A stretch of 64,000 nucleotides of DNA from the NCBI RefSeq assembly GCF_002803845.1, contig NZ_CP024985.1, forward strand, positions 8,071,501 through 8,135,500. Direction: 5' to 3'. Source of the stretch: Streptomyces lavendulae subsp. lavendulae (GTDB lineage: Bacteria; Actinomycetota; Actinomycetes; Streptomycetales; Streptomycetaceae). The number at the start of each line of letters is the position of its first letter. Within the stretch, counting starts at the first letter, position 1. The notes below the pieces were generated by a model. That model worked only from the letters and a program-made list of their open reading frames with translations. It had not been told where the DNA came from and made no database searches. This document shows, piece after piece, positions 16,742 to 25,770 of this stretch. A program made the translations under genes and the position numbers.

Positions 16742-17605
16742 GCACGAGCCAGTAGCTTACGCAGCGAGACGGACACCACGCGGCTGCACCGTCGCAGGCG
16801 GGAGGCGCAGCCCGTGCTGGGAATGGCGCTGCTCGACGGCGAAGTCCGAGGTACACCCGACTCACGATCACGCCAAAGAAACGACGTCCTACCCCCAACG
16901 GGCGGCTCGACGCAGATCGCCGGCGTCCGCCACTGGACTGGCCTCCAGCTCACCCGCACCACCCACACGCAGTCCATGACGGGCGGGGTCGTCCCGGTCG
17001 GCGTCATCGCCCCCGGAGAGCTGCCCTTCGCCCGGGGCACGGCCGCCGCCCCTGAACACGTGGCCATGGCCACCGGCTACGGCTGCGTCGTAAACGGCCC
17101 CGGACTGGCCGTCCCGTCTCCGTGGTCCAGCAAAGTCAGCTGGGCCCGATCCTCGTCGTCCGGCGCAGCGCGGGCTGAACCGGCCGACTGCGGATGTGGC
17201 TGGCCGGCGGTGGGGACGCACGCCGAGCGGGTCTTCGTGGAGTTCATCGCGGTGAACGCCGCCAGCACACGAGTCGAATGGCGGCTGTCGCTGGACGTTC
17301 CGGAGTGGGCGAAGGACGCGCCGTACCCGCTGAGCGCACGGGTCGCCGCGAGCTCGGGCCGCGTGGCGCTGCTGACGGTTGGGGCCTTCAAGCCCGCTGG
17401 CCGTACCACCTACGCCATCGACTTGGTGGACCACCGGGTGCTGTGGACACGCGACCTGCTCGAAGCGAAGAAGATCGTGAAGGGCGCCGTGGTGGGTATC
17501 ACGAAGGACGCGATCGACAGTCGGTACGAAGCTGCTGCCGGACACGACCTGAACACCGGAGAACAGCGCTGGCGTGGGGAGGACAGCGACGGATCGTGGG
17601 GGTGA
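16742..17605 (+). pseudogene. PQQ-like beta-propeller gene, 5' part (interrupted by IS630 remnant)
   Basis: The second half of this frame is convincing propeller sequence: RVFVEFIAVNAASTRVEWRL, RVALLTVGAFKPAGRTTYAI and ITKDAIDSRYEAAAGHDLNT ending EQRW. The first 100 residues are less clear and may contain a frameshift; no good start was found. The frame runs into the IS630 fragment near 17595 and stops at 17605. The C-terminal part of what looks like the same gene resumes at 18243. Membrane-anchored PQQ-like repeat proteins of this type are common in Streptomyces with unknown role. Confidence 0.65.
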
Positions 17606-18181
17606 GGGCGCGACGGGCCCATGTTCCGCGGGACGGCGGCGTCATCGAGAAGCCTGCCTCGTCCTCGAAGACGATCCAGGCCCCGAGCGCCGCCGCAGTC
17701 ATTCCACGCGCGGCCACGTGTCCTTCATCCAGCTGGCCACCGCGGCATCGTCCCGTTCGAGGGCGCGTCTGGCCGGAGCCTGCCGGCTCCAGCCTCCACG
17801 CCGCATGGTCTGGTAGACCGCCGCGATGCTCAGGCTCACACGCAACCGGCGGCGGATGACCGCCTGGATCCTGGCCAGTGTCCAGGTCTGGTCCGGCCAG
17901 CCATGAGCGATGGGGCCTTTGTCGAGCTCTGCTTCCAGCACTGCGAACTGTTCGGGGCCGATCTTCGGCCGGCACATCGGCCCGCTCGAACGCAGTGCCC
18001 GGCGGCCGCCCTCACGCCAGGTCCGGCGCCAGCGCTGCACCGACCGCTCACTGACCCGTAATCGCTTCGCGATCACCTGATTCGTCAGCCCTTCAGCGAA
18101 CCAGCCTGCCGCCTCCAGGCGAAGAGCCTCCCGGAAAGCCTGACGCTCCGACGTCAGACCCCCACCCTGCGGATACCTCAT
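17590..18181 (-). mobile_element. IS630-family transposase, frameshifted and 3'-truncated
   Basis: ATG at 18181 opens a frame with LRLEAAGWFAEGLTNQVIAK, then RLRVSERSVQRWRRTWREGG (helix-turn-helix) and GWPDQTWTLARIQAVIRRRL. It ends ...MKDTWPRVE at 17699. The catalytic part continues in the overlapping frame as GAWIVFEDEAGFSMTPPSRG and breaks off near 17590. The two overlapping frames are typical of IS630 elements, which can use programmed frameshifting; the missing 3' third makes this copy inactive. It splits the propeller gene around it. Confidence 0.8.
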
Positions 18182-18242
18182 ACAACCGGCATACCGCGAC
18201 GATCAGCAGCCGTCAGCCCCCGACACAACGTAAAAATCCTCA

Positions 18243-18542
18243 GTAAGCACCCTCGTCTGCTTCCGGAACTGGAAGGGGCTTTCGGTATGGGCCTTCGACA
18301 CCTCCAACGGCGAGCTCCGGTGGACGCTGCCAAACAAGGCGGCCAACCGGATCGCGCCCAGGGTGACCGCCGTGTGGCACGGACGGATCTACGGCAGCAC
18401 CGACAGCGGCCCGCTGGCACTGGACGCCCGCACAGGTGACGACCTGCCCGCGGCCCCCGGGATCGCGCCCTACGCGGTGAACGAGTACGTCGGCCTGGCG
18501 CTCAAGGGAACGGACGCAATGGCCTACCCGGCCGTCGAGTGA
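18243..18542 (+). pseudogene. PQQ-like beta-propeller gene, 3' part
   Basis: About 99 residues without a start: TLVCFRNWKGLSVWAFDTSN, GELRWTL, then YGSTDSGPLALDARTGDDLP and a normal end AMAYPAVE. Repeat units of the form xALDARTG match the propeller blades in the fragment at 16742-17605. Together with that fragment it shows one gene cut by the IS630 insertion, with some middle sequence lost. Confidence 0.7.
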
Positions 18543-18693
18543 CCCGGGCTGGCGATGGGCAGCCGCCCCGGAGGGCCGGGAACCGAACATGCGAGCTCAC
18601 CAGTCCCGAGGCCGGGCTCGCCACAGGGCAGAGCGCATCGGGCTGGCGGGCCGCTGTTTTGATTCTGCCTGTTCCCGGCCGCAGCCCCGAGGG

Positions 18694-18852
18694 CACCACT
18701 ACGGCACCGTCCTCATCGACTGCGAGAGCGGCCAGCCTCTCGACCTACTGCCGGGCCGCGACGCCTCCGCCCTGGCCGACTGGCTGCGCGAGCATCCGGC
18801 ACCGAGATCATCTGCCGTGACCGGGCCGGATCCTATGCGACGGCGCGCGGAC
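18694..18852 (+). mobile_element. ISL3-family transposase fragment
   Basis: HHYGTVLIDCESGQPLDLLP and GRDASALADWLREHP match the catalytic core of ISL3 transposases. The frame then shifts and continues as GTEIICRDRAGSYA, which contains the conserved Asp-Arg-Ala of that family. Both ends are absent. The DNA from here to 19043 holds no other gene. Confidence 0.75.
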
Positions 18853-19043
18853 CGGTGCCCCGAACGCCTACGCGAACCGCCCCACAGGCGAGGGCGAGGC
18901 GCACGTCGCCTGATGCGGCACCAGAAACACCCCCGTTGACCGGGCCGCGTATCAGGTTCACGAGGGTGCAGCATCAGAACGTGTGATCGTGATCGATAGC
19001 ATTACGTCGTGATGTGGCACTGGTCTGACATGGTGGGGGAGCT

Positions 19044-19511
19044 ATGAGCGATGACGTCCTGTCGATCATTCCGAGTGATCCGCAGTGGCAGCCGGATCGT
19101 GATGTGGTTGATCGTGTCATCGCGCTGGTTGAGGACCTGGCTCCCGGAGTCGTCGACGGTGTGGATGTGGAGATCGACGCGACGTGGCATGACGTGGTGA
19201 CCGCCGTCGACTGCGGGGACAACTTGGAGAGGATCGGTTGCCCCTTGTGCCAGGCGGCCATCGACACGGAGTGGTGGGGAGACCTCCTTGAGGCTCACTG
19301 CGACGACGGGTTCACCACGCTCGCGATCGAGGTCCCGTGCTGTGGCGGATCAACCACTCTGGACGTGCTGGATTACGATTGGCCGTGTGGTTTCGCCCGC
19401 TTTGAGATCGCCATCTGGAACCCTGAACGCCTCTGGTTCGGCGAGGGAGAGCTGACCGCGCTGGCGGACCTACTGGGCCATCCGGTGAAGCAGATCCGTG
19501 CCCACGTCTGA
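19044..19511 (+). CDS. Hypothetical protein with CPxC and CC zinc-finger-like motifs
   Basis: 155 residues, acidic. IGCPLCQAAIDTEWWGD and VPCCGGSTTLDVLDYDW give two cysteine pairs about 35 residues apart, a possible zinc knuckle. The ends are well formed: GGGGGAG ribosome site before ATG, and a hydrophilic start MSDDVLSIIPSDPQW. Such proteins occur widely in Streptomyces as uncharacterised single genes. The next frame begins directly after its stop, so the two may be one transcript. Confidence 0.75.
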   Translation: MSDDVLSIIPSDPQWQPDRDVVDRVIALVEDLAPGVVDGVDVEIDATWHDVVTAVDCGDNLERIGCPLCQAAIDTEWWGDLLEAHCDDGFTTLAIEVPCCGGSTTLDVLDYDWPCGFARFEIAIWNPERLWFGEGELTALADLLGHPVKQIRAHV

Positions 19512-19565
19512 ACCACTCACGTCAGGTGGGCCAGGGCACTCCTGTCCGCCGACGAGGCGGTCGGC

Positions 19566-19874
19566 GTGCGCTACCTCGACTACTCCTACTGGGTCGAACT
19601 GTCGGGTGGCAGCCGCCAGCCGACCTACGCTGCCGCACGCATCAACGCAGGGCTACGGGCGTTCGACGTGCCCAACGAACCGTTCATCGACGCGGCCCAC
19701 GCGCTCAGCAGAGGCGAGCGATTTCCTCCGCCCATCCTCGTCGGCGAGAGACAGGACAACCTGGTCTGCCTTGAGGGCCACCTGCGCTTGACCGCCTACG
19801 TCCTCGTCGGCTTCCCGACCGACATCGAGTGCCTGATCGGCACCGCGCCGGCCATGGGACGCTGGGCCCGGTAG
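19566..19874 (+). CDS. ParB/sulfiredoxin-like small protein, possibly 5'-truncated
   Basis: GTG-started frame of 102 residues. ERFPPPILVGERQDNLVCLE is followed by GHLRLTAYVLVG, the EGxHRLxAY turn of ParB-like domains. Protein-like sequence (WARALLSADEAVG) extends about 15 codons upstream of the GTG, back to the stop of the preceding gene, with no start codon. The true N terminus may have been lost, or translation is coupled. The function is unknown. Confidence 0.6.
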   Translation: MRYLDYSYWVELSGGSRQPTYAAARINAGLRAFDVPNEPFIDAAHALSRGERFPPPILVGERQDNLVCLEGHLRLTAYVLVGFPTDIECLIGTAPAMGRWAR

Positions 19875-19964
19875 TCCAGCCGCACCAAGCTCTCGGTACC
19901 CCGAAGTAGCCCGACGGAGGACAGATCGGCTCAGCCATGGGTCCGGTGTGGCTCCTCCAGCCGT

Positions 19965-20905
19965 TCAAGCGGCCCGCTCCTCGCGTTCGACGAGGACGCC
20001 GCTCTCGAAGCGTGCGCCGGCGCGAACCAGGGGCACCAGATGGGCGCCGGTGATCGAACGCCACCGAGCCTGAGCTGACTCGACCAGCTTGAAAACCATC
20101 GCGAGCGCGGCCGCCGGGCTGCCCGCACCTCGCGTGACCTTGGTCCTGAGCTTGACCGTCGAGAAGGTCGACTCGACGGGGTTCGTGGTCCGCAGGTGAC
20201 TCCAGTGCTCGGCAGGGAAGTCGTAGAACGCGAGCAGCTCCTCCCGATCGTCGGTGATCCTCGCGACGGCCTTGGGGAACTTGGCGCCGTAGGTCTTCGC
20301 AAAGGCGTCGACAGCCTTCTCGGCGTGGCCGCGGTCCTCGGCGTTGTAGATCTCCTGCATCGCCTTCGTCGCGCCCGGCTGCGCGGACTTCGGCGGGCAG
20401 CTGGTGACGTTGCGGGCCTTGTGGACCCAGCAGCGCTGGTGGCGGGCGGCGGGGAAGACCTCGGCGAGGGCCTTCCCAAGGCCCATGGCGCCGTCGCCGA
20501 TGACCAGCTCGGGGTCGCGCATGCCGCGTCGGCGGCAGTCGCGCAGCAGGTCGGCCCACGACTCGGTCGACTCGCGCAGCCCCTCGGCCAGGGCGATCAG
20601 CTCCTTGGTGCCGTCCAGACGGATGCCGAGCAGGGCCCCAGGACGCACGAGTGCGCCTGTCCGAGCCGCACCTTGGGGTGCACCCCGTCGGCCCAGACGT
20701 AGACGAAGTCCCGGTCGGCCAGGTCACGGGCCTGGAAGGCGGCGTGGTCGTCGGCCCACTGCTTGGTCAGCCGGGTGACCGTGGCCGGCGACAGGCCCGC
20801 GGTGCCGCCGAGAAACTGCTCCAGCGCCGGCACGAACTCCCCAAAGGACAGTCCGTGCAGGTAGAGCAGCGGCAGCACCTCGGAGATTTGTGCGGAGCCC
20901 CGGAG
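19965..20905 (-). mobile_element. IS256-family (Mutator-type) transposase, truncated and frameshifted
   Basis: The minus strand begins inside the gene at about 20905 (ISEVLPLLYLHGLSFGEFVP, then GLSPATVTRLTKQWADDHAA and FVYVWADGVHPKVRLGQ, the first catalytic Asp). A frameshift near 20640 moves to GIRLDGTKELIALAEGLRES, then MRDPELVIGDGAMGLGKALA (second Asp) and NPVESTFSTVKLRTKVTRG (the Glu) to a stop at 19965. About 100 N-terminal residues are missing. No terminal inverted repeats were identified. Confidence 0.85.
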
Positions 20906-20951
20906 ACGTCGGGAAAGGTGTGGACCAGCGGTGATCTGCCACTCTGGGCGG

Positions 20952-21611
20952 ATGCTGCTCAAACTGACGGGCTCCAGCTGCTCGGGGAAGACGACCATCG
21001 CCCTTGCCGTGGGCGAACGGCTCGGCGGGATCGTCGTGCACGACTTCGACGAACTCGGTGTTCCGGACGATGCGGACCGGATCTGGCGGAACCGCACGAC
21101 CGAAATGTGGTTGTGCCGTGCGCTGGAGTACCAGCGGCGCGGACTCGACCTGCTCCTGACCGGACAATCCCCGCTCGGTGAAGTCCTGGCCGCTCCTTCG
21201 GCACCGCTACTGGAGGGAATCGCGGTGTGTCTGGTCGACGTGTCCGACCAGGTCAGGCGCCGCAGACTCACGGAACGCGATCCGGGCCGGTGGGACACAC
21301 CGGCTGTCGAAGCCTTTCTCGGCTGGGCCGACTGGCATCGCAAGCACGCCCAGGACCCCGGGTACCGGCCCGACGTCATCACCGACGACAGCTGGTCCGA
21401 CATGGTCTGGGACCGCTGGACCGACTGGCCCGCTAGTGACCGGCGATGGTCCACTCATCTGATCGACACCACGGACCGGTCCGTCGCGGACTCCACCGAT
21501 CAGGTGGAGCTTTGGGTGGCCAACCAGCGCGAGGCCTTGCGGTCAGGCCACCTCGGGCTGTCACAGGGCTGGCCGGATCGGGCACTACCCGAAGGAAGCC
21601 CCAAGCCCTGA
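20952..21611 (+). CDS. P-loop kinase-like protein
   Basis: 219 residues. MLLKLTGSSCSGKTTIALAV contains a Walker A motif (GSSCSGKTT), and the chain continues as an adenylate/shikimate-kinase-sized AAA_33-type fold (VVHDFDELGVPDDADRIWRN; RRRRLTERDPGRWDTP resembles a lid with Arg residues). It probably phosphorylates a small molecule or carries a nucleotide-dependent activity; the substrate is unknown. It starts just after the IS256 remnant, so its promoter may have been altered by the insertion. Intact by appearance. Confidence 0.75.
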   Translation: MLLKLTGSSCSGKTTIALAVGERLGGIVVHDFDELGVPDDADRIWRNRTTEMWLCRALEYQRRGLDLLLTGQSPLGEVLAAPSAPLLEGIAVCLVDVSDQVRRRRLTERDPGRWDTPAVEAFLGWADWHRKHAQDPGYRPDVITDDSWSDMVWDRWTDWPASDRRWSTHLIDTTDRSVADSTDQVELWVANQREALRSGHLGLSQGWPDRALPEGSPKP

Positions 21612-21907
21612 CCCAGTTTCGCAACAGGCTTTGGATGGTGCGCAGGCCGGGACCTTGGACGTTGATCGGCCACGAACGTCGATGGGCCTTCGTCCGACGC
21701 CTCTTCCACGGGGACGACCTCGATATCGCCACCCACGTCGTCGGCCTTCCGCCCGCCTACTCGGCCTGAACATCACCTGTGCCGCCCGCTGGGCCACCCA
21801 CGCAGCCGCTGCGAAACGACTGTCCAGGCAAGTTGAAGCGCCTCCCGGCAAAGCCGATGCCACACGGCTTCTCTCGCGTCAGTGCGGCGGACTGCCATCA
21901 TGTTCGG
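21612..21907 (+). other. Gene debris, no intact gene
   Basis: One frame ends RWAFVRRLFHGDDLDIATHV followed by VGLPPAYSA and a stop at 21769. It looks like the tail of a lost protein but has no start. The rest to 21907 shows nothing recognisable. Confidence 0.4.
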
Positions 21908-22006
21908 ATGGCCCACGAAGCGGTGTTCTTCCTAGCCCCCGACGACGCAGCCGCTGCCGCGACGCGCCTGCGGGGGCCAGGTGAGGCATTTGACTCAGTG
22001 GCCTGC
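21908..22006 (+). pseudogene. N-terminal fragment of a small conserved hypothetical protein
   Basis: ATG at 21908 begins MAHEAVFFLAPDDAAAAATR and RGPGEAFDSVACRF, a good protein start. After about 33 codons the sequence becomes the end of an unrelated reverse-strand fragment. The gene has lost its 3' part. Confidence 0.5.
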
Positions 22007-22037
22007 CGTTTCGTTGACTACCCGCCTTCGAAGGCGG

Positions 22038-22259
22038 CTCGTGTCTGAAGCCGCTGCACGCCAGGACCTCGGTCCCGGTGGCGTTGAAGTACAGGGTGAA
22101 GAGCCAGGACCGGTCCGCGTACGCAGGGAAGGCTGTCCGTCGACGAAGGGGCTGTTTCGCACCGATGGCTGCAGCCAGCGTGCGGGGAGCGTAGGTGGGT
22201 GTCCAAGCCGCGTTGGTGACGTTGTGCCCGGCGGCGGCGGCGGCGGCGAGCTGCTGCCG
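22038..22259 (-). pseudogene. C-terminal fragment of an unknown protein
   Basis: About 74 residues (GHNVTNAAWTPTYAPRTLAA, AYADRSWLFTLYFNATGTEV and LACSGFRHEP) look like folded protein but have neither start nor a proper end. They lie between the fragment at 21908 and the RCC1 fragment. Confidence 0.4.
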
Positions 22260-22384
22260 AGCACTCGGTCCACGATGAAGACATGCGCGCTGTTCGCGTC
22301 TTGTCGGCAGGGTGGACATGGGCCCTCCCACCCTGGCCCAACGGGTCTGGTGCTGCTTGTTGGCCGGACTGAAGTCGCCGCTGA

Positions 22385-22517
22385 CGGGGGCGGCGATCTT
22401 GTCGACGCCGGTCAGTGCGGTGAGGGTGGTCACCAGGGTGCTGCTGTCGGTGGTGGTGCCGTCGCCGAGCTGCCCGGCCCGGTTGTCGCCCCAGGACTTC
22501 AGCCTCTTCTCAGCCAT
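22385..22517 (-). pseudogene. RCC1-repeat gene, N-terminal fragment
   Basis: ATG at 22517 gives MAEKRLKSWGDNRAGQLGDG and TTTDSS, the start of an RCC1 blade. RCC1-type secreted or cytosolic propellers normally have five to seven blades; here the homology ends after about 43 residues. Confidence 0.6.
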
Positions 22518-22628
22518 GTGACGCCCTTTCCTGTCGGTGACGAGAGAACGGACCTCGAACGTGAGGCGCCCGTGGCACGACCTCTTGCGGGTCCCGGGGC
22601 CGGATGGGCTGGTGGCAGGCGGGGCCGT

Positions 22629-23336
22629 CTACCAGGCCAAGGGTTCCCCGTGCCGGAAGAAGCCGCCGGTAGGGCCGGAATCGGGCAGGGTGGCAGCCCA
22701 CACGACACTGGCGGCGCCCCGCTCCACGGGTTCGCCGCCCGGGCCGCCCATGTCGGTGGCGATCCAGCCCGGGCAGACGGCGTTGACCAGGATCCGCTCG
22801 GCGAGCAGTTCATCGGCGAGCTTTCGGGTGAGGGCGTTGAGAGCCGCTTTCGAGACTCCGTAGGCCGGGGTTCCGCCGGACATGTGCTCCAGGGATCCGG
22901 ACTCACTGGAAACGTTCACCAGGCGGGCGTGGGCTGAGCGGCGCAGCAGTGGGAGGAACGCCTGCGCGGTTCGCCAGGCGCCGAAGAGGTTGGTCTCCAG
23001 GGTGCGCCGGACCTCGCCGAGGTCGACGGAGACGGCGCGCCGGGCGGTGTCGTAGTTGATGGCGGCGTTGTTGACGAGGACATCGAGGCGCCCGAACTCT
23101 TCGTCCACGCTGCGGGCGAGGGCATCGACGCTGTCGGCGTCGGTCACGTCCAGCCGGTACGGCAGCAGCGTGCCGGACACTCCGGGCGCCAGGTCGGCGA
23201 CGGCCTGTTCGGCGTCCTGCGCACGGCGGCCGCACAGCAAGACGGTGTGGCCGAGCGCGGCGAGCTGACGCGCGGTCTCCCGGCCGATTCCCCGGTTGGC
23301 CCCCGTGACCAGCGATACGGGTGCAGCGGTGTTCAT
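22629..23336 (-). CDS. Short-chain dehydrogenase/reductase
   Basis: 235 residues. All hallmarks are present: TGANRGIGRETARQLAALGH, LDVLVNNAAINYD, NVSSESGSLEHMSG and the catalytic YGVSK. It ends GGFFRHGEPLAW, the same type of tail as the SDR at 13853 (GQFFDDAGVVPW), so the two belong to one subfamily. NADP- or NAD-linked oxidation or reduction of a carbonyl; the substrate is unknown. It marks the right edge of the decayed region. Confidence 0.88.
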   Translation of the reverse strand: MNTAAPVSLVTGANRGIGRETARQLAALGHTVLLCGRRAQDAEQAVADLAPGVSGTLLPYRLDVTDADSVDALARSVDEEFGRLDVLVNNAAINYDTARRAVSVDLGEVRRTLETNLFGAWRTAQAFLPLLRRSAHARLVNVSSESGSLEHMSGGTPAYGVSKAALNALTRKLADELLAERILVNAVCPGWIATDMGGPGGEPVERGAASVVWAATLPDSGPTGGFFRHGEPLAW

Positions 23337-23480
23337 GTTCTCTCCCCTACGCGGACGATCTGGATCCGATCAGCACGCTATGCCGTCGTCCTGCGTACAC
23401 GGATCAGGCCCGAGGCGCAGACGGGCTGCGGCCTTGGACGTAGTTCTCACGTACCGTCGCGGACGCCGACCGCCTCGTCG

Positions 23481-25562
23481 TCACACGGGCTGGACGGTGA
23501 TGGTGCACAGGCGCTTGGTGGCCCGGGTCAGGGCTACGTACAGGTCCCTCTCTCCGCCGGGGCGGGCCGCGATGATTTCTTCGGGGTGCATGACGACGAC
23601 CCCGTCGAATTCCAGGCCGCGCGCTTCGGACGCCGGCACGATGCGTGCGTGGTGAGCGACGCCCCGGGCCGTCAGCTCGCTCACCCTGGTGTCCGCGCAG
23701 ACCACTCCCAGAAGCTCGCCCGGGTGCGCGGCGCGCTGGGCGCGGAGTTCCTCGACGACGGCGGCGACCGAACCGTCCGGAGGTGTGGTCACGGTGCGGG
23801 GGCTCTCGCCGCTTCGCAGTGACCGCGTGGGCTTCTGGTCCGGGGCGATCCGCGTGAGCAGGTCCCGGACGCTCCCCAGGATCTCCTGCGTGGTGCGGTA
23901 GCTGACGGTCAGGTCGTGCTGTTTGAACCGCGGTCCGACGTGGGGGCCCAATGCTTCCTTCCAGTCGCGTGCCGTCGCGACCGGGCCCGCCTGGGCGAAG
24001 TCACCCACCAGCGTCATCGCCCTTGCCGGGCAGCGGCGGACGATCATCCGCCACTGCATGGCGGTCAGTTCCTGCGCCTCGTCGACCACGACGTGCCCGT
24101 ACGTCCGCTCGGGCGGTCCGTCGACCAGGCTCGCCGCCTCGTCCAGCAACGGCACGTCGGCATCGGTCCACGGGTCGTCCGGACCGCGCAGCAGAAGGGA
24201 CCGCTCCTGCGCGGTCAGGCGGGGCAGGTGCTCGGCGAGGGCGTCGGCGTCCGTCAGGAGTGCCTTCACGAGGTCGCCGGGCGTCAGGCGGGGCCACAAC
24301 GCCTCGACCGCTCGGTCGACGGCGTCGTCGTCGAGGAGATCGGCTCGGATGGCGTCCAGGTCCAGCTCGTGGACCGGACCCGGGTCGGCCGCACCTTCGC
24401 CACGGCGCCGGGCGGCACCCGTGAACCGGTCGAGGTTGATGCCCGTCACCCTTTCGGTATCGGCGTCGATCTGCTCCAGGAGGTCGCCCATGTCCCGTTG
24501 CATCGCGTCGGTGACGGCGTCGACCAAGAGCTCTTTGAACACCTGACGCGCGGGATTGTGCCCCGGCATGGCCGCCACCGCGGCGTCGCGTGCGGTGGCG
24601 ACTTCCTCGCCGGAGAGGTGGAGCAGTTCCTGTCCGACCCGCACGGTGAAGTCACCGGCGGGGGCTTGGTGGACGCGCAGCAGGCCGGCCAGGGCGTCGG
24701 CGAGGTCGGAGCCGCCCTTGAGGCGCGCCGTACCGAACGGGTCCACCGTGTCCGGGGACACTCCGGCCAGTTCCCGGCAGGTCGCCAGAACGACGTCGTT
24801 CTCTCCGAGCGAGGGAAGGACCTGGGAGATGTAGTCGAGGAACCGGGCGTTCGGGCCCACGACCAGGACACCCTCCTCTGCGGCGCGCGGGAACGCGTAC
24901 AGGACGTAGGCCGCCCGGTGCAGGGCGACCACCGTCTTGCCGGTGCCGGGACCGCCCTGCACCACGGTCACCCCACGGTGGGCGGAACGGACGATCTCGT
25001 CCTGCTCGGCCTGCAGCGTCGCGACGGCCGCGTGCATCCTGCCCGTACGCCGTGCCGCCAGGGCCTCGGTCAACGGGCCGTCTCCCACGACGTCCTCGTC
25101 GGTCGCGGTGGTCCCGTCCAGCAGTTCGTCGCTCACCGAGACGACCGTGCGCTCTTCGAGGCGCAGGTGCCGGCGCCGCCGCAGGCCCATCGGGTGGACC
25201 GGTGTCGCCTCGTAGAAGGGCCGCGCCGCGTTCGCGCGCCAGTCCACGAGCAGGGGCAAATCATCCTCCTCCGTATGCAGTCCTATCCGACCGATGCGCA
25301 GGGCCGTGCCGTCCGTCCAGTCGATGCGCCCGAAGACCAGCCCCTTTTCGGCGTTCTCCAGGCGGCTGATTTCCTTGGTCAGACGCTCGGCGGTGATTTC
25401 CCTCTCGTAGGCCTCACCGGCGCTTTCCGCCGGGGTCTTCAATGCATTCGCTCGGTGTGCTCGCGCCTCGGAAATCCGCTCGGTGAGCAGCTCGTACAAG
25501 GAGGACACATAATCCCGCTCCGATTCAACCGCGAGCACAGCAGGATCATTCATTTCTGACAA
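23481..25562 (-). CDS. HelD/HelR-type RNA polymerase-associated ATPase
   Basis: About 693 residues. N-terminal coiled coil (residues ~10-75: LYELLTERISEARAHRANAL), then the HelD hallmark LLVDWRANAARPFYEATPVH, Walker A GGPGTGKTVVALHRAAYVLY (about 203) and Walker B VVVDEAQELTAMQWR, with the UvrD-like C-terminal motif DLYVALTRATKRL. HelD proteins push into the RNA polymerase channels and use ATP to release nucleic acid and recycle the enzyme; HelR relatives also displace rifamycins. TTG 25562 has AAGGAG eight bases upstream; ATG 25553 is the alternative. No rifamycin-associated element was seen upstream. Confidence 0.88.
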   Translation of the reverse strand: MSEMNDPAVLAVESERDYVSSLYELLTERISEARAHRANALKTPAESAGEAYEREITAERLTKEISRLENAEKGLVFGRIDWTDGTALRIGRIGLHTEEDDLPLLVDWRANAARPFYEATPVHPMGLRRRRHLRLEERTVVSVSDELLDGTTATDEDVVGDGPLTEALAARRTGRMHAAVATLQAEQDEIVRSAHRGVTVVQGGPGTGKTVVALHRAAYVLYAFPRAAEEGVLVVGPNARFLDYISQVLPSLGENDVVLATCRELAGVSPDTVDPFGTARLKGGSDLADALAGLLRVHQAPAGDFTVRVGQELLHLSGEEVATARDAAVAAMPGHNPARQVFKELLVDAVTDAMQRDMGDLLEQIDADTERVTGINLDRFTGAARRRGEGAADPGPVHELDLDAIRADLLDDDAVDRAVEALWPRLTPGDLVKALLTDADALAEHLPRLTAQERSLLLRGPDDPWTDADVPLLDEAASLVDGPPERTYGHVVVDEAQELTAMQWRMIVRRCPARAMTLVGDFAQAGPVATARDWKEALGPHVGPRFKQHDLTVSYRTTQEILGSVRDLLTRIAPDQKPTRSLRSGESPRTVTTPPDGSVAAVVEELRAQRAAHPGELLGVVCADTRVSELTARGVAHHARIVPASEARGLEFDGVVVMHPEEIIAARPGGERDLYVALTRATKRLCTITVQPV

Positions 25563-25588
25563 CAGGGGGCTCCTTCGATTCGATCCAT

Positions 25589-25629
25589 ACCGTACGGTCA
25601 AAGGCTCCTGAAGGTAAGTCTTGACTTAC
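25589..25629. promoter_or_regulatory. Two palindromes upstream of the HelD-type gene
   Basis: A ten-base palindrome ACCGTACGGT (25589-25598) is followed by the inverted repeat GTAAGTC-TT-GACTTAC (25614-25629). They sit 27-67 bases upstream of the TTG start and could be sites for a regulator of the recycling ATPase. Neither matches a motif I know by name. Confidence 0.5.
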
Positions 25630-25743
25630 TTGGCGGGTCATGGCCCTACGGCTGAATCCATGACGGCTGACCGTATGGCGAATTTGCATTCCTGGTGCCC
25701 GTATGCCTTATGGGTGAGCCCGCCCTTCTATCTCCGACCTCCA

Positions 25744-25770
25744 TCCTTCATAGAATGTCGACATGAAGGA
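25744..25770. promoter_or_regulatory. Palindrome over the start of the SufR-like gene
   Basis: Arms TCCTTCAT and ATGAAGGA surround the self-complementary core ATGTCGACAT, and the ATG start codon lies in the right arm. TAGAAT (25751-25756), a good -10 hexamer, ends six bases before the ATG, which would give a leaderless mRNA and an operator directly over the promoter. Confidence 0.5.

Noticed and set aside
25563..25762. Rifamycin-associated element upstream of the HelD/HelR-type gene
   Set aside because: I looked for its conserved inverted repeat and did not find it; only other palindromes are present.
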